From: a virus
Virus record (IMG/VR): IMGVR_UViG_3300003177_000067
Coordinates: 1-39,850 of that record
Length of the DNA stretch: 39,850 bases
Strand: one strand, 5' to 3'
Positions within the stretch are counted from its first letter, which is position 1, and each line of letters begins with the position of its first letter. The notes under the pieces are model-generated. The model was not told the DNA's origin and made no database searches. It saw nothing but the letters and a program-made list of their open reading frames with translations. Of this stretch, positions 18,549 through 27,758 are shown in pieces. The position numbers and the translations under genes were made by a program.

Positions 18549-19241
18549 ATGAGTAAAACTGGTATAATATTTAGAAGAGATACTAAAGCTAAGTTGTTAA
18601 TGGATCCTCCTGCTCTTGGCGAATTAGTTTTTGCAACTGATACAGGGGAACATGGTTGGCTATCAGCAACAAGAAATGTTTTGTGGAGAAAATTGTCTGT
18701 TGATAATGCAATATCAGGAGACCTCACAACAAAATGTTATAATACAGAACATATAAACACAGAAAGTACGCAAAATCCTGACGGAATTTATGCTGAATTA
18801 CTAACATTAGACTATTCTAGTACAAATAATTATACTGTAAGTTATCATATTAATATAATTGTTACTATAGTTATACCAGATCAATTAGCTACAGCAACTT
18901 CACCTTTTATACCGTCTTATACAGAATACGAACATATAGATTGCTCTGGAAAATTTCAAATACCTAGTGATATATTGCAAACAGACGGTATAGTTGATAC
19001 ATTTATAAGCCTAAAAGGCTATAGTAATATGAATAAGAATGACACAGCGCCAATATATTTAGACAAGTATAAAGATAAAAAGTTATCTTTCAGAAAAAAT
19101 ATAGATGGAACACTAACTGTACTATTAAAAACAGACAGAGGCGACGGTCTTGATAAAACATTTAATTATATATCAGATTTTGTTGTTTCAGATAATTCTA
19201 TAGGTATAAGTATAAATAAAATACTACAGGTGAAAATATGA
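18549..19241 (+). CDS. Receptor-binding protein with N-terminal docking module (paralogue 1)
   Basis: A 230-residue protein. Residues 1-50 are the shared docking module: TGIIFRRDTKAKLL, then DPPALGELVFATDTGEHGWL and a closing Trp-Arg-Lys-Leu. Its architecture (short strand, PP turn, GE-V-F-ATDT, GW) recalls the N-terminal domain of the Bordetella phage major tropism determinant, which anchors that protein to the particle; this is resemblance only. The distal ~150 residues form a strand-rich domain (LLTLDYSSTNNYTVSYHINI, IDCSGKFQIPSDI, LSFRKNIDGTLTVLLKT, YISDFVVSD) shared with the next two genes. An AAAAGGC site precedes the ATG; the end overlaps the next gene by ATGA. Confidence 0.68.
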   Translation: MSKTGIIFRRDTKAKLLMDPPALGELVFATDTGEHGWLSATRNVLWRKLSVDNAISGDLTTKCYNTEHINTESTQNPDGIYAELLTLDYSSTNNYTVSYHINIIVTIVIPDQLATATSPFIPSYTEYEHIDCSGKFQIPSDILQTDGIVDTFISLKGYSNMNKNDTAPIYLDKYKDKKLSFRKNIDGTLTVLLKTDRGDGLDKTFNYISDFVVSDNSIGISINKILQVKI

Positions 19242-20107
19242 GTGTATCAGCATTAACAGGTAATAGATATTATATTGCAAGTAATTGTGGTGAAGTTATA
19301 GTAGATCAGGGTAATATAGAACCAAAAACAGGTGCCTTTTTAAGAAGAGCTAGTAAATTAGTATTAACGGCAAATCCCCCAAAAATAGGTGAAATGGTTT
19401 TTGCAACTGATACAGGGGAACATGGCTGGGCAGATGAAAATAATGTTCTTCAATGGAAATCTCTAGCAGAAGATAAAACAACAGTTGTTACTACGGATTG
19501 TACCTGTGTTCCTGAACATGTACATACAGTAAATGAGAATATTTATAATGATGAATTCATAACATTACATCAAATATCTTATACTAATGAAAATAAAAGT
19601 TTGTCATATAATATAAATGGTTATACAGATTTAGTTGATACTGTAACAACTGTATTACAACCGGCTGTTACTGAAATATTATATGATATTAATGGTAACG
19701 TAATATATGATAGTAATGGTGATCCTACCATTAATATAATAACACCCGAAGTAATAACATGGACAAAGACTTTTAAGGAATATATATGGGATATGTCTGG
19801 TAAATTTCATATACCGAATGATTTAATAGAAGGAGAACTTTATGCTTCTGGTATAAAATTATCGTCTCTTAGAACATTAATAAATTATACAGAAACAGAT
19901 TCTGTATATAATAATGATAGAACTATAGTAAAAGATCAAAATATAGGTGATATAGAAATATATTTTTTATTATCCGCTAATGGAGTATTAGATATAAAAG
20001 CTAGAAATATAGAGTTTGCTAAAGGTAATTCTGTATTTTATTCAGATTTTCACGAGCAAGTTTCTATAAGAAGCATTAGCAAAACAGTTTACGGGAGATT
20101 AGCATAA
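19238..20107 (+). CDS. Receptor-binding protein with docking module (paralogue 2)
   Basis: A 289-residue paralogue of the preceding protein. A 30-residue lead precedes the docking module (GAFLRRASKLVLTANPPKIGE, MVFATDTGEHGW). The distal domain follows the same strand order (FITLHQISYTNENKSLSYNING, WDMSGKFHIPNDLIEG, VLDIKARNIEFAKGNSVFYSDF) with an insertion rich in DINGN/DSNGD. Part of the docking-module DNA (about 29 bp near 19397-19425) is identical to the same part of paralogue 1. ATGA overlap upstream; ATGA-type overlap downstream. Confidence 0.68.
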   Translation: MSVSALTGNRYYIASNCGEVIVDQGNIEPKTGAFLRRASKLVLTANPPKIGEMVFATDTGEHGWADENNVLQWKSLAEDKTTVVTTDCTCVPEHVHTVNENIYNDEFITLHQISYTNENKSLSYNINGYTDLVDTVTTVLQPAVTEILYDINGNVIYDSNGDPTINIITPEVITWTKTFKEYIWDMSGKFHIPNDLIEGELYASGIKLSSLRTLINYTETDSVYNNDRTIVKDQNIGDIEIYFLLSANGVLDIKARNIEFAKGNSVFYSDFHEQVSIRSISKTVYGRLA

Positions 20108-20691
20108 TGACAACATCAGGAATTTTTTTTAGAAGGTCAATAAAATCTGAACTAATATTAAATCCACCTATAGAGGGTGAAATGGTTTTTGCTTTAGACA
20201 CAGGCGAACATGGTTGGTTAGATGAAAACGGCACTTTACAATGGAAAAGGTTAATAGATGATATTGTTAATTCGTCTGGTATAATATATGAAACATGTGC
20301 AAAGCTACATATATCTGTAGACTCAACTAACTGGGGAACATTATAATATGGCTGCAATAATACCCTATGCAACAATACTAACATTAGACTATAGTTTAGG
20401 TGTGAACTATTCTGTCAGCTATAACATAGAAATACAAATAGAAGATATAATGATTTAGTAGATACAGACGGCTTATTTGAAACAACGTTACAATTAAGTA
20501 CAAGTACAGACAGCGGCCTTCAACGTAGAAATATAGTTTTTAGAAAAAACGTAGCAAATACTGTAGATATAATATTAAAATATGATAAGATAGTAAATGA
20601 TATAAATAATTATAAACAATACTATATATGTGATTTTGTTGTAAATAAAACCGCTAAAGGTTTTACAAAAGATATGTTTATAGATCACTAA
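20107..20691 (+). CDS. Receptor-binding protein with docking module (paralogue 3), two frame breaks
   Basis: The first 79 codons carry the docking module (SGIFFRRSIKSELILNPPIEGE, ALDTGEHGWL). The frame then stops at 20344. The distal domain known from paralogues 1 and 2 continues in another frame (MAAIIPYATILTLDYSLGVN, then RYNDLVDTDGLFETTLQL, RRNIVFRKNVANTVDIILK, YYICDFVVN) up to the TAA at 20691. One extra base near 20333-20336 (a GGGG run) and one missing base near 20440 would give a single 194-residue protein. Alternatively the distal domain is a separate gene starting at 20348. The two-error reading fits the paralogues better. Confidence 0.6.
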
Positions 20692-20703
20692 AGGATATAT
20701 TTA

Positions 20704-21405
20704 ATGAATAAGCCTACTATACCTAAAATAATTCATCAAATATGGATAGGTGAAGATATGCCTCAATCTATAATGATAGCTATGAAATCTATAAAAGACT
20801 CTAATCCTAATTATAAGTATTATTTATGGACAGATAAAGACATAGCTGAATTTAATTTACACGATAGTTATAAAAATTATAGTAATGTAAGATTAGCAAA
20901 TGAACTAAAATTTAAGATTTTAACAATATATGGTGGATGGTATGTAGACGCAGATATGATGTCGTCTACACCTATAGAGTCCTTACCATCAATATTTTTA
21001 GAATCAGATATTTGTTCTTCTACTGACTCTAGTGAACCTTCCAGTAATTCTAATTCTGTTATTGGTTGTCTTAGAAATACTGATTTTAGTCTATTATTAA
21101 AATACTATATGGAAACTAGTTCTACATCTGTTAAACCTCATTGGAAAAGATGGTGTAGAGAACAAAATGTTTTAAAGATACCACTAGAGCTAATAGGTTT
21201 CGGACCTAAAACAGTATTTAGAGATTTAAGACTAAAAACTTGGCATAATGAAGTTATAAAAACTGAAGTCAAGCAAAGTAATACACATTTCTTAGGTTCA
21301 GATAGAGACGTATTACCATTGGACATAAGAGAAGTTAAGTTATTAGAGGACGTCGGCAATCATAAACAAACAAAAAATAAGTTCTATAAAAAAAGTTATA
21401 AATAA
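20704..21405 (+). CDS. Glycosyltransferase, DXD-type sugar transferase (GT32-like)
   Basis: A 233-residue enzyme of the Gly_transf_sug / GT32-like family. Motifs in order: IPKIIHQIWIG (residues 6-16), YYLWTDKDI (39-47), the helix ANELKFKILTIYGGWYVDADMM with the nucleotide-sugar-binding Asp-Ala-Asp at 82-84, and GFGPKTVFRD near 165. These transfer a hexose from an NDP-sugar, using a divalent metal, in polysaccharide or protein glycosylation. The C-terminal tail is basic (KQTKNKFYKKSYK). No signal peptide or membrane segment, so it acts in the cytoplasm. It sits inside the fibre operon, which suggests that a fibre or a host glycan is the acceptor; that part is inference. AAAGGATATATTTA precedes the ATG. 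Confidence 0.85.
   Translation: MNKPTIPKIIHQIWIGEDMPQSIMIAMKSIKDSNPNYKYYLWTDKDIAEFNLHDSYKNYSNVRLANELKFKILTIYGGWYVDADMMSSTPIESLPSIFLESDICSSTDSSEPSSNSNSVIGCLRNTDFSLLLKYYMETSSTSVKPHWKRWCREQNVLKIPLELIGFGPKTVFRDLRLKTWHNEVIKTEVKQSNTHFLGSDRDVLPLDIREVKLLEDVGNHKQTKNKFYKKSYK
21397..21404 (+). promoter_or_regulatory. T4-type late promoter (TATAAATA)
   Basis: Exact octamer at the 3' end of the glycosyltransferase gene; it ends 22 nt before the ATG at 21426, with AAACAAGAGGC as the ribosome region. Confidence 0.58.
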
Positions 21406-21425
21406 CAATAAAACAAGAGGCTAAC

Positions 21426-23813
21426 ATGGCAAAAGCAGGAATATTATTTAGAAGAGCACTAAAAGAAAAGCTTATCATGTCTCCACCATTAGTAGGAGAA
21501 TTGGTATATGCAATAGACACAAACGAGCATGGATGGTTAAATGCTGAAGGAGTACTTAAATGGGGTACATTCGTAGAGTATAAAACACCTACATTATCTA
21601 TAGCAGCTAAACAGTTCTTTATAGAAAATCTTCCTCCAGCTGGTTCCATTGTTTATGCTAGTGATACAGGTGAACATGGTTGGTTAGATGGGGATGGTAA
21701 ACTCGTATGGTCTAAACTAAATAGAACATTAGTCGCGTCTGCTATGGGTACAGAATTAAATACTTCTAATTTTAATGGACAATTATCATCTACAGACAAC
21801 AATGTACAAATAGCAATAGAAAAATTAGAGAAATTTTATTATAATGCACTTTTTACGGCTGCAGATATAAATACTGATACTGTTGCTTTTAACAATAATT
21901 TATCGCCAACAGAAGATAATATACAAAAGGCATTAAATAAAATAGATTCTCTACAATTAGGCGATAAAAACGAAATAATTAATCCAGCAAACTACACGGG
22001 AAATCTTTCTAATATAAGTAATACATTAACATCTGTTTTATCTGTTATTGATAGATTACAATTAGGCGATAAAAATATAGTAATAGATACGAGTGCTTTT
22101 ACAAAAAATCTATCTTCACTAGATGTAGATATACAAACCGCGTTAAGCACAATAGATAAATTAGATGTAGGTTTCGTTAGCACAGGTTTAGAAAAAATAA
22201 CTCAAAATCTTAAATCAGGTTGGAGACTAAGTAATACAGACCCTTTATCTCAAGCAAATATAGGTATAAATGCAATAGATTTAAGTATTAGTACGAATTT
22301 AAATAATGTAAATGGCGCATCTGGTGATAATAGTTTTAGTATAGGATTAAATTCTGTTTCTTCAGCGAAATCAAGCTCAGCTATAGGAAATAGTTCAAAA
22401 GCGACAGGTAATTATTCTACTGCTATAGGCGGAGGAGATGCTTCGGGTGTTGGTTCATTTGCAGCTGGTATAAACAACATTAGTTCTGGGAATTACTCAA
22501 CAACTTTTAATAGTAATACAAAGGCTATATCAGATTATTCAACTTCATTTGGTAGATATAATGTTGGTACAGATATAAACAATATTTTTGAAATAGGTGA
22601 TGGTACAAGTTCAACTAATAGAATAAACTTATTTGAACTGAATAGAAATGGAGATATAACATTACCTATTTCGAACGTAAATAACATAACTAATCCTAAA
22701 AATATAATAACAAAAGAATATATAGATTCAGTCGTTGCTAAAGGTTTAGGTAATAATAACACTAGTACAGGTTTATATGCATATTCTATAGGTTTAAATA
22801 CAACTGCTATAGGCGATTATTCTACATCTATAGGAGAAAATACAATATCGCTTAATAAAAACTCATTTTCTTGTGGTATGTTTAATGTGGGAACAGATAC
22901 AGCAAATATCATAGAAGTAGGTATGGGTACAGACGATTTAAATAGAGCAAATGCATTAGAGATAACATCTACTGGACTAGTATTAGCACCTAATTCGTCT
23001 TTGCTTGATATGACTTCGCCTAAGACATTAATAACAAAAGAGTATCTAGATTTAAATAAAGATTCGTTCATGAGTGGACTAGAAAAAATTGTAGATGTAG
23101 AAACAGGATGGAGACTTATAGGTAGAAATGTAGCTAATTATTCACCTATAGGAAAAGGTGCTATTGATTTTAGTGAATCAACACTGACTTCTCTTGGTTC
23201 TAGTGGTAATTATTCTGTTTCTTTTGGTTTAGATACAAAATCTGTATCAGATTATTCTGTTTCTTTTGGTAAATATAATATAGGAACAGCAACAAATATA
23301 TTAGAATTTGGATATGGTACAGATGATTTAAACAGAGCAAACGCATTAGAATTAAGTAATACAGGTATAATGAGTTTACCATTATCTACTATATCTAATA
23401 TATTAAAACCTAAAGACGTTGTTACGAAAGAGTATTTAGAAGCGAATTCCAGTACTACAGCGTTAGATACGTCTGTTGATACAACTCTTTTTAATAATAA
23501 TTTAAGTTCTACAGATGTAAACGTGCAAACGGCTTTAAATACGATAGATTCATTGGTTTTACAAGATACGAACGAATTCATAGATAGATCACTAGAGTAT
23601 GCTAATATTGTTAGTATAGATTACGACGCTGTAAATAATATGACACGAACAAACTATTTATATAGAAATATAGCATATTATTGCTTATATACTTACTCGA
23701 ATGATCAACTTATAACAGAAAAATATTACCTTACTACGGGTGATGTTTTATTATTAACTAAAACTTATGCTTATAATCTAGCAGGAAACTTAGATTCGTT
23801 AACTAGAAGCTAG
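21426..23813 (+). CDS. Long tail fibre, two docking modules, YadA-like head repeats, YD-like end
   Basis: A 795-residue fibre. Two docking modules follow each other (residues 1-45: AGILFRRALKEKLIMSPP, NEHGW; and about 55-100: FFIENLPPAGS, SDTGEHGWL). Helical repeats follow at about 110-255 (LSSTDNNVQIAIEKLE, LSPTEDNIQKALNKID). Two larger modules then start with GLEKI...GWRL and hold YadA-like beta-roll repeats (FSIGLNSVSSA, STAIGGGDASG, SVSFGLDTKSVSD). These modules end with an acidic cap and PK-x-x-TKEYLD. The last ~80 residues repeat the YD-like module of the genes at 16296 and 16996 (VSIDYDAVNNMTRTNYLY, KTYAYNLAGNLDS). It should form a trimeric shaft with a distal binding tip. Confidence 0.78.
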   Translation: MAKAGILFRRALKEKLIMSPPLVGELVYAIDTNEHGWLNAEGVLKWGTFVEYKTPTLSIAAKQFFIENLPPAGSIVYASDTGEHGWLDGDGKLVWSKLNRTLVASAMGTELNTSNFNGQLSSTDNNVQIAIEKLEKFYYNALFTAADINTDTVAFNNNLSPTEDNIQKALNKIDSLQLGDKNEIINPANYTGNLSNISNTLTSVLSVIDRLQLGDKNIVIDTSAFTKNLSSLDVDIQTALSTIDKLDVGFVSTGLEKITQNLKSGWRLSNTDPLSQANIGINAIDLSISTNLNNVNGASGDNSFSIGLNSVSSAKSSSAIGNSSKATGNYSTAIGGGDASGVGSFAAGINNISSGNYSTTFNSNTKAISDYSTSFGRYNVGTDINNIFEIGDGTSSTNRINLFELNRNGDITLPISNVNNITNPKNIITKEYIDSVVAKGLGNNNTSTGLYAYSIGLNTTAIGDYSTSIGENTISLNKNSFSCGMFNVGTDTANIIEVGMGTDDLNRANALEITSTGLVLAPNSSLLDMTSPKTLITKEYLDLNKDSFMSGLEKIVDVETGWRLIGRNVANYSPIGKGAIDFSESTLTSLGSSGNYSVSFGLDTKSVSDYSVSFGKYNIGTATNILEFGYGTDDLNRANALELSNTGIMSLPLSTISNILKPKDVVTKEYLEANSSTTALDTSVDTTLFNNNLSSTDVNVQTALNTIDSLVLQDTNEFIDRSLEYANIVSIDYDAVNNMTRTNYLYRNIAYYCLYTYSNDQLITEKYYLTTGDVLLLTKTYAYNLAGNLDSLTRS

Positions 23814-23821
23814 GATAAAAT

Positions 23822-25756
23822 ATGATAAATTTAAAAACAAATATTGATCTATTAAGAAAATCAGGCGGAAATGTTATTAATAAAGAAGGTGTAGATACAA
23901 ATTTATTATTTGCTCCACCAAGTAATCACTTTACAGAAGTACAAAATATAGCATATAATGGTATAAATTATACTGAATATTTTTCTATAGATGGTGTTGA
24001 TTATCTATTTGCTCCTATAAAGTTTGATGCAAATAATAGTCCTCTTACTAATTCTATATTATATAAATGGGATGGTACATCATTAATAGAACATCAATTA
24101 ATACAGACGACAGGAGCTGTTCATGGTAATTTCTTTACTATAGGTTTTGATAAGTACATTTTTATATCGCAAAATTATAATGAAGTATATAATTGGTCAA
24201 CCAATTCAAAATTATATAAATGGGATGGTAACAATTTTATATTATTACAAGATATACAAACAAATGGTGCTAATTATTCTTCGCATAAAAATATAAATGG
24301 TGTAGATTATTTAATGATAAGTAATTCTTATGATAACGTTACTACTAATATAAACTCAGAACTATTTGTTTGGGACGGATTTAAATTTGTATTAGATAAA
24401 GCATTCCCAACGAAGAAATGCTTAATGAATACGTTTCATACTATAGGGTCAAACGAATATCTATTTTTACCGAGCTCTTATGACGAAACAACATTATCAT
24501 ATAATAATACAATAGATATATACAAATTTGATGGTACAACATTTATATTAGAGCAAAGTATTAATTCTACAAATCCAACATTTATTAATGCTTTTGAAAT
24601 AAGTGGGGATACATATATATTATCATCAAATTCTAGAACCAGTTTATCTAGAAATGTAGATCAGATATTATATAAATTTGACGGTGCAAATTTCGTCCAA
24701 TTACAAACACTTTTAACAAACTTTAGTTCAGTTGGCTCTAGATTCTTTATACATAACAATTTAAATTACCTACTAGTATCATTTAATAACGATAATAATG
24801 GACAGGAGGGTTCATCTATACTATATAGATGGTCTAATAATAAATTTATTATAGCTGATATTAAACATTCAAGTACTGGTATAATTGATACGGTATTACC
24901 ATTGTCTACAAATACTTATATATTTTCTTCTAATTTAGAAAAAACAGTAGACATAAATAGCATAAATAGTAAATTATATCAATTTACAGCCCCTTTAGAT
25001 GTACTAACAATACCTATAAAGAAAGAAAGAAATTTATTAGGTATTAGTACTGTTGATACACTCGATATATTAGGGGATAATTCTTGTATATCATTATATA
25101 GATTTAACGGCAATCTATTAGACGATAGTGGTAGTAATAATGCTGTTTCAAATGGTATAGTCTCATATATAGACGGTTTTTGGAACAAATATTTAAGAAT
25201 ACAAGATGGTTTAAATAATTTTGTAACAATAGCCCCTGCGAATATAATAAATGATGATGAAAGTCATAGTATGAGTATATGGATTAAAGGAGAAGTAAAT
25301 AATATACCATTTTTTGGCAATCATGGTTTACTAGATGCTAATACAGTCGGTGGTGGTTATGGTTTTGGTTTTGAAGATGGAGCAATCGTATCGAACACGT
25401 ATGTTGTAGATAGTGGTATATTTTCAAATGAGATACCCGTATATATAGGACTAACTAAAGGTTTAAGAGATGGTATTCTAGTTATATTAAATGTTGAACC
25501 GGATATTTTCAATAATATAACATATACTTATAATGGATATAAATTTACAGTATATAAGAACGGTATAGAAAGAATATCTATACCATATACGAAAGGATTT
25601 ACATCTGGTACATATCCTATAATAGCAGGAAATCTAAATTCGTATACGTCTTTAAGTGATACTTCTAGTCAAAATCTTAATATAGAACAAGTTAGAATAT
25701 TTAATAAGTCGTTGAGAGAGTCAGAAGTAATAACAGTCTTTAAAGAGGAGAAATAA
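23822..25756 (+). CDS. Receptor-binding protein with seven EAR/EPTP beta-propeller repeats and LamG-like lectin domain
   Basis: A 644-residue protein. Residues 37-392 contain seven repeats of about 48 residues with the EAR (EPTP/epitempin) pattern: a strand with DYLF/KYIF/DYLM/EYLF/TYIL/NYLL/TYIF, a loop, then S-x-LYKWDG-x-x-F or variants (FVWDG, IYKFDG, LYRWS) and a hydrophobic-QxI strand. The extra N-terminal NHFTEVQNI strand would close the ring, as in a seven-bladed propeller. Residues about 418-644 form a LamG/concanavalin-like jelly-roll (SCISLYRFNGNLLDDSGS, MSIWIKGEV, a final FNKSLRESEVITVFKEE). Both folds bind partner proteins or glycans in other systems. It lacks the docking module and lies right after a fibre gene, so it probably rides on a fibre. 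AGGATAAAAT precedes the ATG. Confidence 0.75.
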   Translation: MINLKTNIDLLRKSGGNVINKEGVDTNLLFAPPSNHFTEVQNIAYNGINYTEYFSIDGVDYLFAPIKFDANNSPLTNSILYKWDGTSLIEHQLIQTTGAVHGNFFTIGFDKYIFISQNYNEVYNWSTNSKLYKWDGNNFILLQDIQTNGANYSSHKNINGVDYLMISNSYDNVTTNINSELFVWDGFKFVLDKAFPTKKCLMNTFHTIGSNEYLFLPSSYDETTLSYNNTIDIYKFDGTTFILEQSINSTNPTFINAFEISGDTYILSSNSRTSLSRNVDQILYKFDGANFVQLQTLLTNFSSVGSRFFIHNNLNYLLVSFNNDNNGQEGSSILYRWSNNKFIIADIKHSSTGIIDTVLPLSTNTYIFSSNLEKTVDINSINSKLYQFTAPLDVLTIPIKKERNLLGISTVDTLDILGDNSCISLYRFNGNLLDDSGSNNAVSNGIVSYIDGFWNKYLRIQDGLNNFVTIAPANIINDDESHSMSIWIKGEVNNIPFFGNHGLLDANTVGGGYGFGFEDGAIVSNTYVVDSGIFSNEIPVYIGLTKGLRDGILVILNVEPDIFNNITYTYNGYKFTVYKNGIERISIPYTKGFTSGTYPIIAGNLNSYTSLSDTSSQNLNIEQVRIFNKSLRESEVITVFKEEK

Positions 25757-25757
25757 A

Positions 25758-26543
25758 ATGAGTACAGAACTAGGTATATTAAATAAAGTAAAACTAAAAA
25801 GAGACTTTTATTCTGTAGATATATATTCTTTAACAGATAAAATGTTAGACTGTACAAAACTATTTAGTGGTTCAGATTTAAAAGGTAGATTGATTGTTCT
25901 TGATATGCCTAGTGTTTCAACAGTAGACAACGTAGATCCTTTTAATGATAGTTCTGGAATAAACTTATATAAATTTAACAATGATTTACTAGATTATTCT
26001 ACAAAAAATAATGCAACAAATCCGCTAAATATAACATATTCTAATGTATCTGCATTTGGACCTAATTCTATCGTTTTTAATTCATCCGAAATAACAATGT
26101 ATGATTTTTTAAGTAATAAAACACACCTTACAATAAGTTATTGGATAAATTCTATAGACTCTCTTAGTAAAAATATATTAAGTACTGTAAACGTGGGTCA
26201 ATCTGGTTCTTTACTAATTAATAATTATTCTATAGAATATTGGGATAGTACTTTAACAAAACATATAATTAATTTACCTATAGAGCCAAATAAATGGAAT
26301 AATGTTATAATAACAATAAGTGGAAGTATTATAACAGCATATTATAACTCTGTGCTCGTTAGTGCAATAAATATGAATAATACTGTTATAACACAAACAT
26401 TTTCAGGAATAATTGGCAAAGCAGACACATTGTATGCTAACTATTTAACAGAACAACTAACATCTAGTATTGATCAATTTAGAATTTTCAGTAAAGCAAT
26501 AGTACAAAGCGAAATAGATATACTTTATATAGAGGAAAAATAA
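25758..26543 (+). CDS. LamG-like lectin-domain fibre protein
   Basis: A 261-residue protein with a short N-terminal attachment region (about 1-65) and one LamG/ConA-like domain: INLYKFNNDLLDYSTKNNAT, LTISYWINSIDSL, NKWNNVIITISGSIITAYYNSVLV and the closing SSIDQFRIFSKAIVQSEIDILY. The order (edge strand with N-DLLD, Y-W, W-N-V, D-Q-FRIFSKA) is the usual LamG_3 order. It resembles the last third of the preceding protein and the gene at 26725, so the three form a family. Starts 1 nt after the upstream stop behind AAGAGGAGAAATAA and ends in a TAATG overlap. Confidence 0.72.
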   Translation: MSTELGILNKVKLKRDFYSVDIYSLTDKMLDCTKLFSGSDLKGRLIVLDMPSVSTVDNVDPFNDSSGINLYKFNNDLLDYSTKNNATNPLNITYSNVSAFGPNSIVFNSSEITMYDFLSNKTHLTISYWINSIDSLSKNILSTVNVGQSGSLLINNYSIEYWDSTLTKHIINLPIEPNKWNNVIITISGSIITAYYNSVLVSAINMNNTVITQTFSGIIGKADTLYANYLTEQLTSSIDQFRIFSKAIVQSEIDILYIEEK

Positions 26544-26728
26544 TGTCAGCAAATATTTTTTATACAAATAAAATAAATAATCAAACAGGCGATACGAGAG
26601 TAATAAAAGAAATATATTTTGATCCGGCTAAACATGTTGATATAAGTTATCAGTTTATAAATGTTGGTATAGATTTAGAAATATATAAGGGTTCTGGAAC
26701 ATATTATAAAGTGGTGGTAATGAAATGA
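26543..26728 (+). CDS. Small 61-residue protein between two lectin-domain genes
   Basis: Coupled on both sides: TAATG with the upstream gene, ATGA with the downstream gene, and an AGAGGAAAAA ribosome site. The sequence (NQTGDTRVIKEIYFDPAKHV, then VDISYQFINVGIDLEIYKG, TYYKVVVM) is strand-rich and could form a small beta sandwich. I recognise no family; an accessory or chaperone for the flanking lectin proteins is possible. Confidence 0.6.
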   Translation: MSANIFYTNKINNQTGDTRVIKEIYFDPAKHVDISYQFINVGIDLEIYKGSGTYYKVVVMK

Positions 26729-27723
26729 GTATAGATTTTAATATAAAAAACCAAATAAAAGAATATGGTATGCGTATAATAAATAGTACAAGTTTTGACA
26801 GTACTACTATGGTAAACGTTACACCGTCATTAATCAATAAAGGTATAAGTATAGAAGCAAATAAAATAGTTGTAATTCCTTATAGAGGTGATAATAGAAG
26901 GAATTATTTATCGTTTGATATGTTTAATGACTCTAGCTCTATATCACATTTTAAACTTGACGATAATTTCCCTATTGAAACACTTGTTCTAAATGAAGCC
27001 TCTAAAGCAATAAATGGTGGTTTAGGTCTAAACGGTTCTGTTGAAAAGGTTGGTACAATAAACTCTTCAGTGGGCGCATTTTATCAAAATGCTCTATTTG
27101 ATGGTACTTTAGGCGGTATAATAAATTTTGGTAATACCACTGTTTCTAATAGACTATTTATGGGAGAACCTCAGGATTTGGTTATGTCTTGTTGGCTAAA
27201 TATAAGTAGTATAAAAGATAGTACAAGTGCTGTTGGTAATATAATAAGATATATGTGCGTAAATTATGGGATAGGAAATTTAAATAATTCTGGTATAGAT
27301 ATAGAATTGACACCTCATGCTATAGATCCTCTTAATTATTATACGATTAAAGCAAATAGAATATCTATAAATTCAGAGACATATATAGATTTTTTAGGTA
27401 ATACAACAACTAGTAATAAAATATCTTGTTCTACAGGTAATCTTAATATATCGTTAAATAAAGACGTACATTTATGCGTTTTTATGTCTCTAGGCAATAT
27501 AAAGATATATATAGATGGTGCACTTATAAATTATTTGACTACATATATAAATAACAATATAATATATAATTTAGCAGAAGACAAATTTACAACAATTGCT
27601 GGTAAATTAGATAATGGCGTTTATTCTAACCAAATAAAAGGTTCTATTGATAATTTTAGATTTTTCTCTAAAGCTAATTTTTCCGATGGTGACGCGCTAG
27701 TGTTATTTAATGAAGGTATATAA
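26725..27723 (+). CDS. LamG-like lectin-domain fibre protein (third copy)
   Basis: A 332-residue protein. After an N-terminal attachment region (about 1-70) comes a LamG/ConA-like jelly-roll: SSISHFKLDDNFPIETL, FYQNALFDGTLGGIINFG, DLVMSCWLNISSIKD, KDVHLCVFMSLGNIKIYIDGALI and the closing GSIDNFRFFSKANFSDGDALVLF. The order matches the two preceding LamG proteins. ATGA overlap with the small gene upstream. The next late promoter begins at its stop codon. Confidence 0.7.
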   Translation: MSIDFNIKNQIKEYGMRIINSTSFDSTTMVNVTPSLINKGISIEANKIVVIPYRGDNRRNYLSFDMFNDSSSISHFKLDDNFPIETLVLNEASKAINGGLGLNGSVEKVGTINSSVGAFYQNALFDGTLGGIINFGNTTVSNRLFMGEPQDLVMSCWLNISSIKDSTSAVGNIIRYMCVNYGIGNLNNSGIDIELTPHAIDPLNYYTIKANRISINSETYIDFLGNTTTSNKISCSTGNLNISLNKDVHLCVFMSLGNIKIYIDGALINYLTTYINNNIIYNLAEDKFTTIAGKLDNGVYSNQIKGSIDNFRFFSKANFSDGDALVLFNEGI

Positions 27724-27726
27724 ATA
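27719..27726 (+). promoter_or_regulatory. T4-type late promoter (TATAAATA)
   Basis: Exact octamer overlapping the stop of the lectin gene; it ends 33 nt before the ATG at 27759, with ATAAAGAGG as ribosome site. Confidence 0.6.
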
Positions 27727-27758
27727 AAATAAAATAAAATATAAAGAGGTATATTAAT

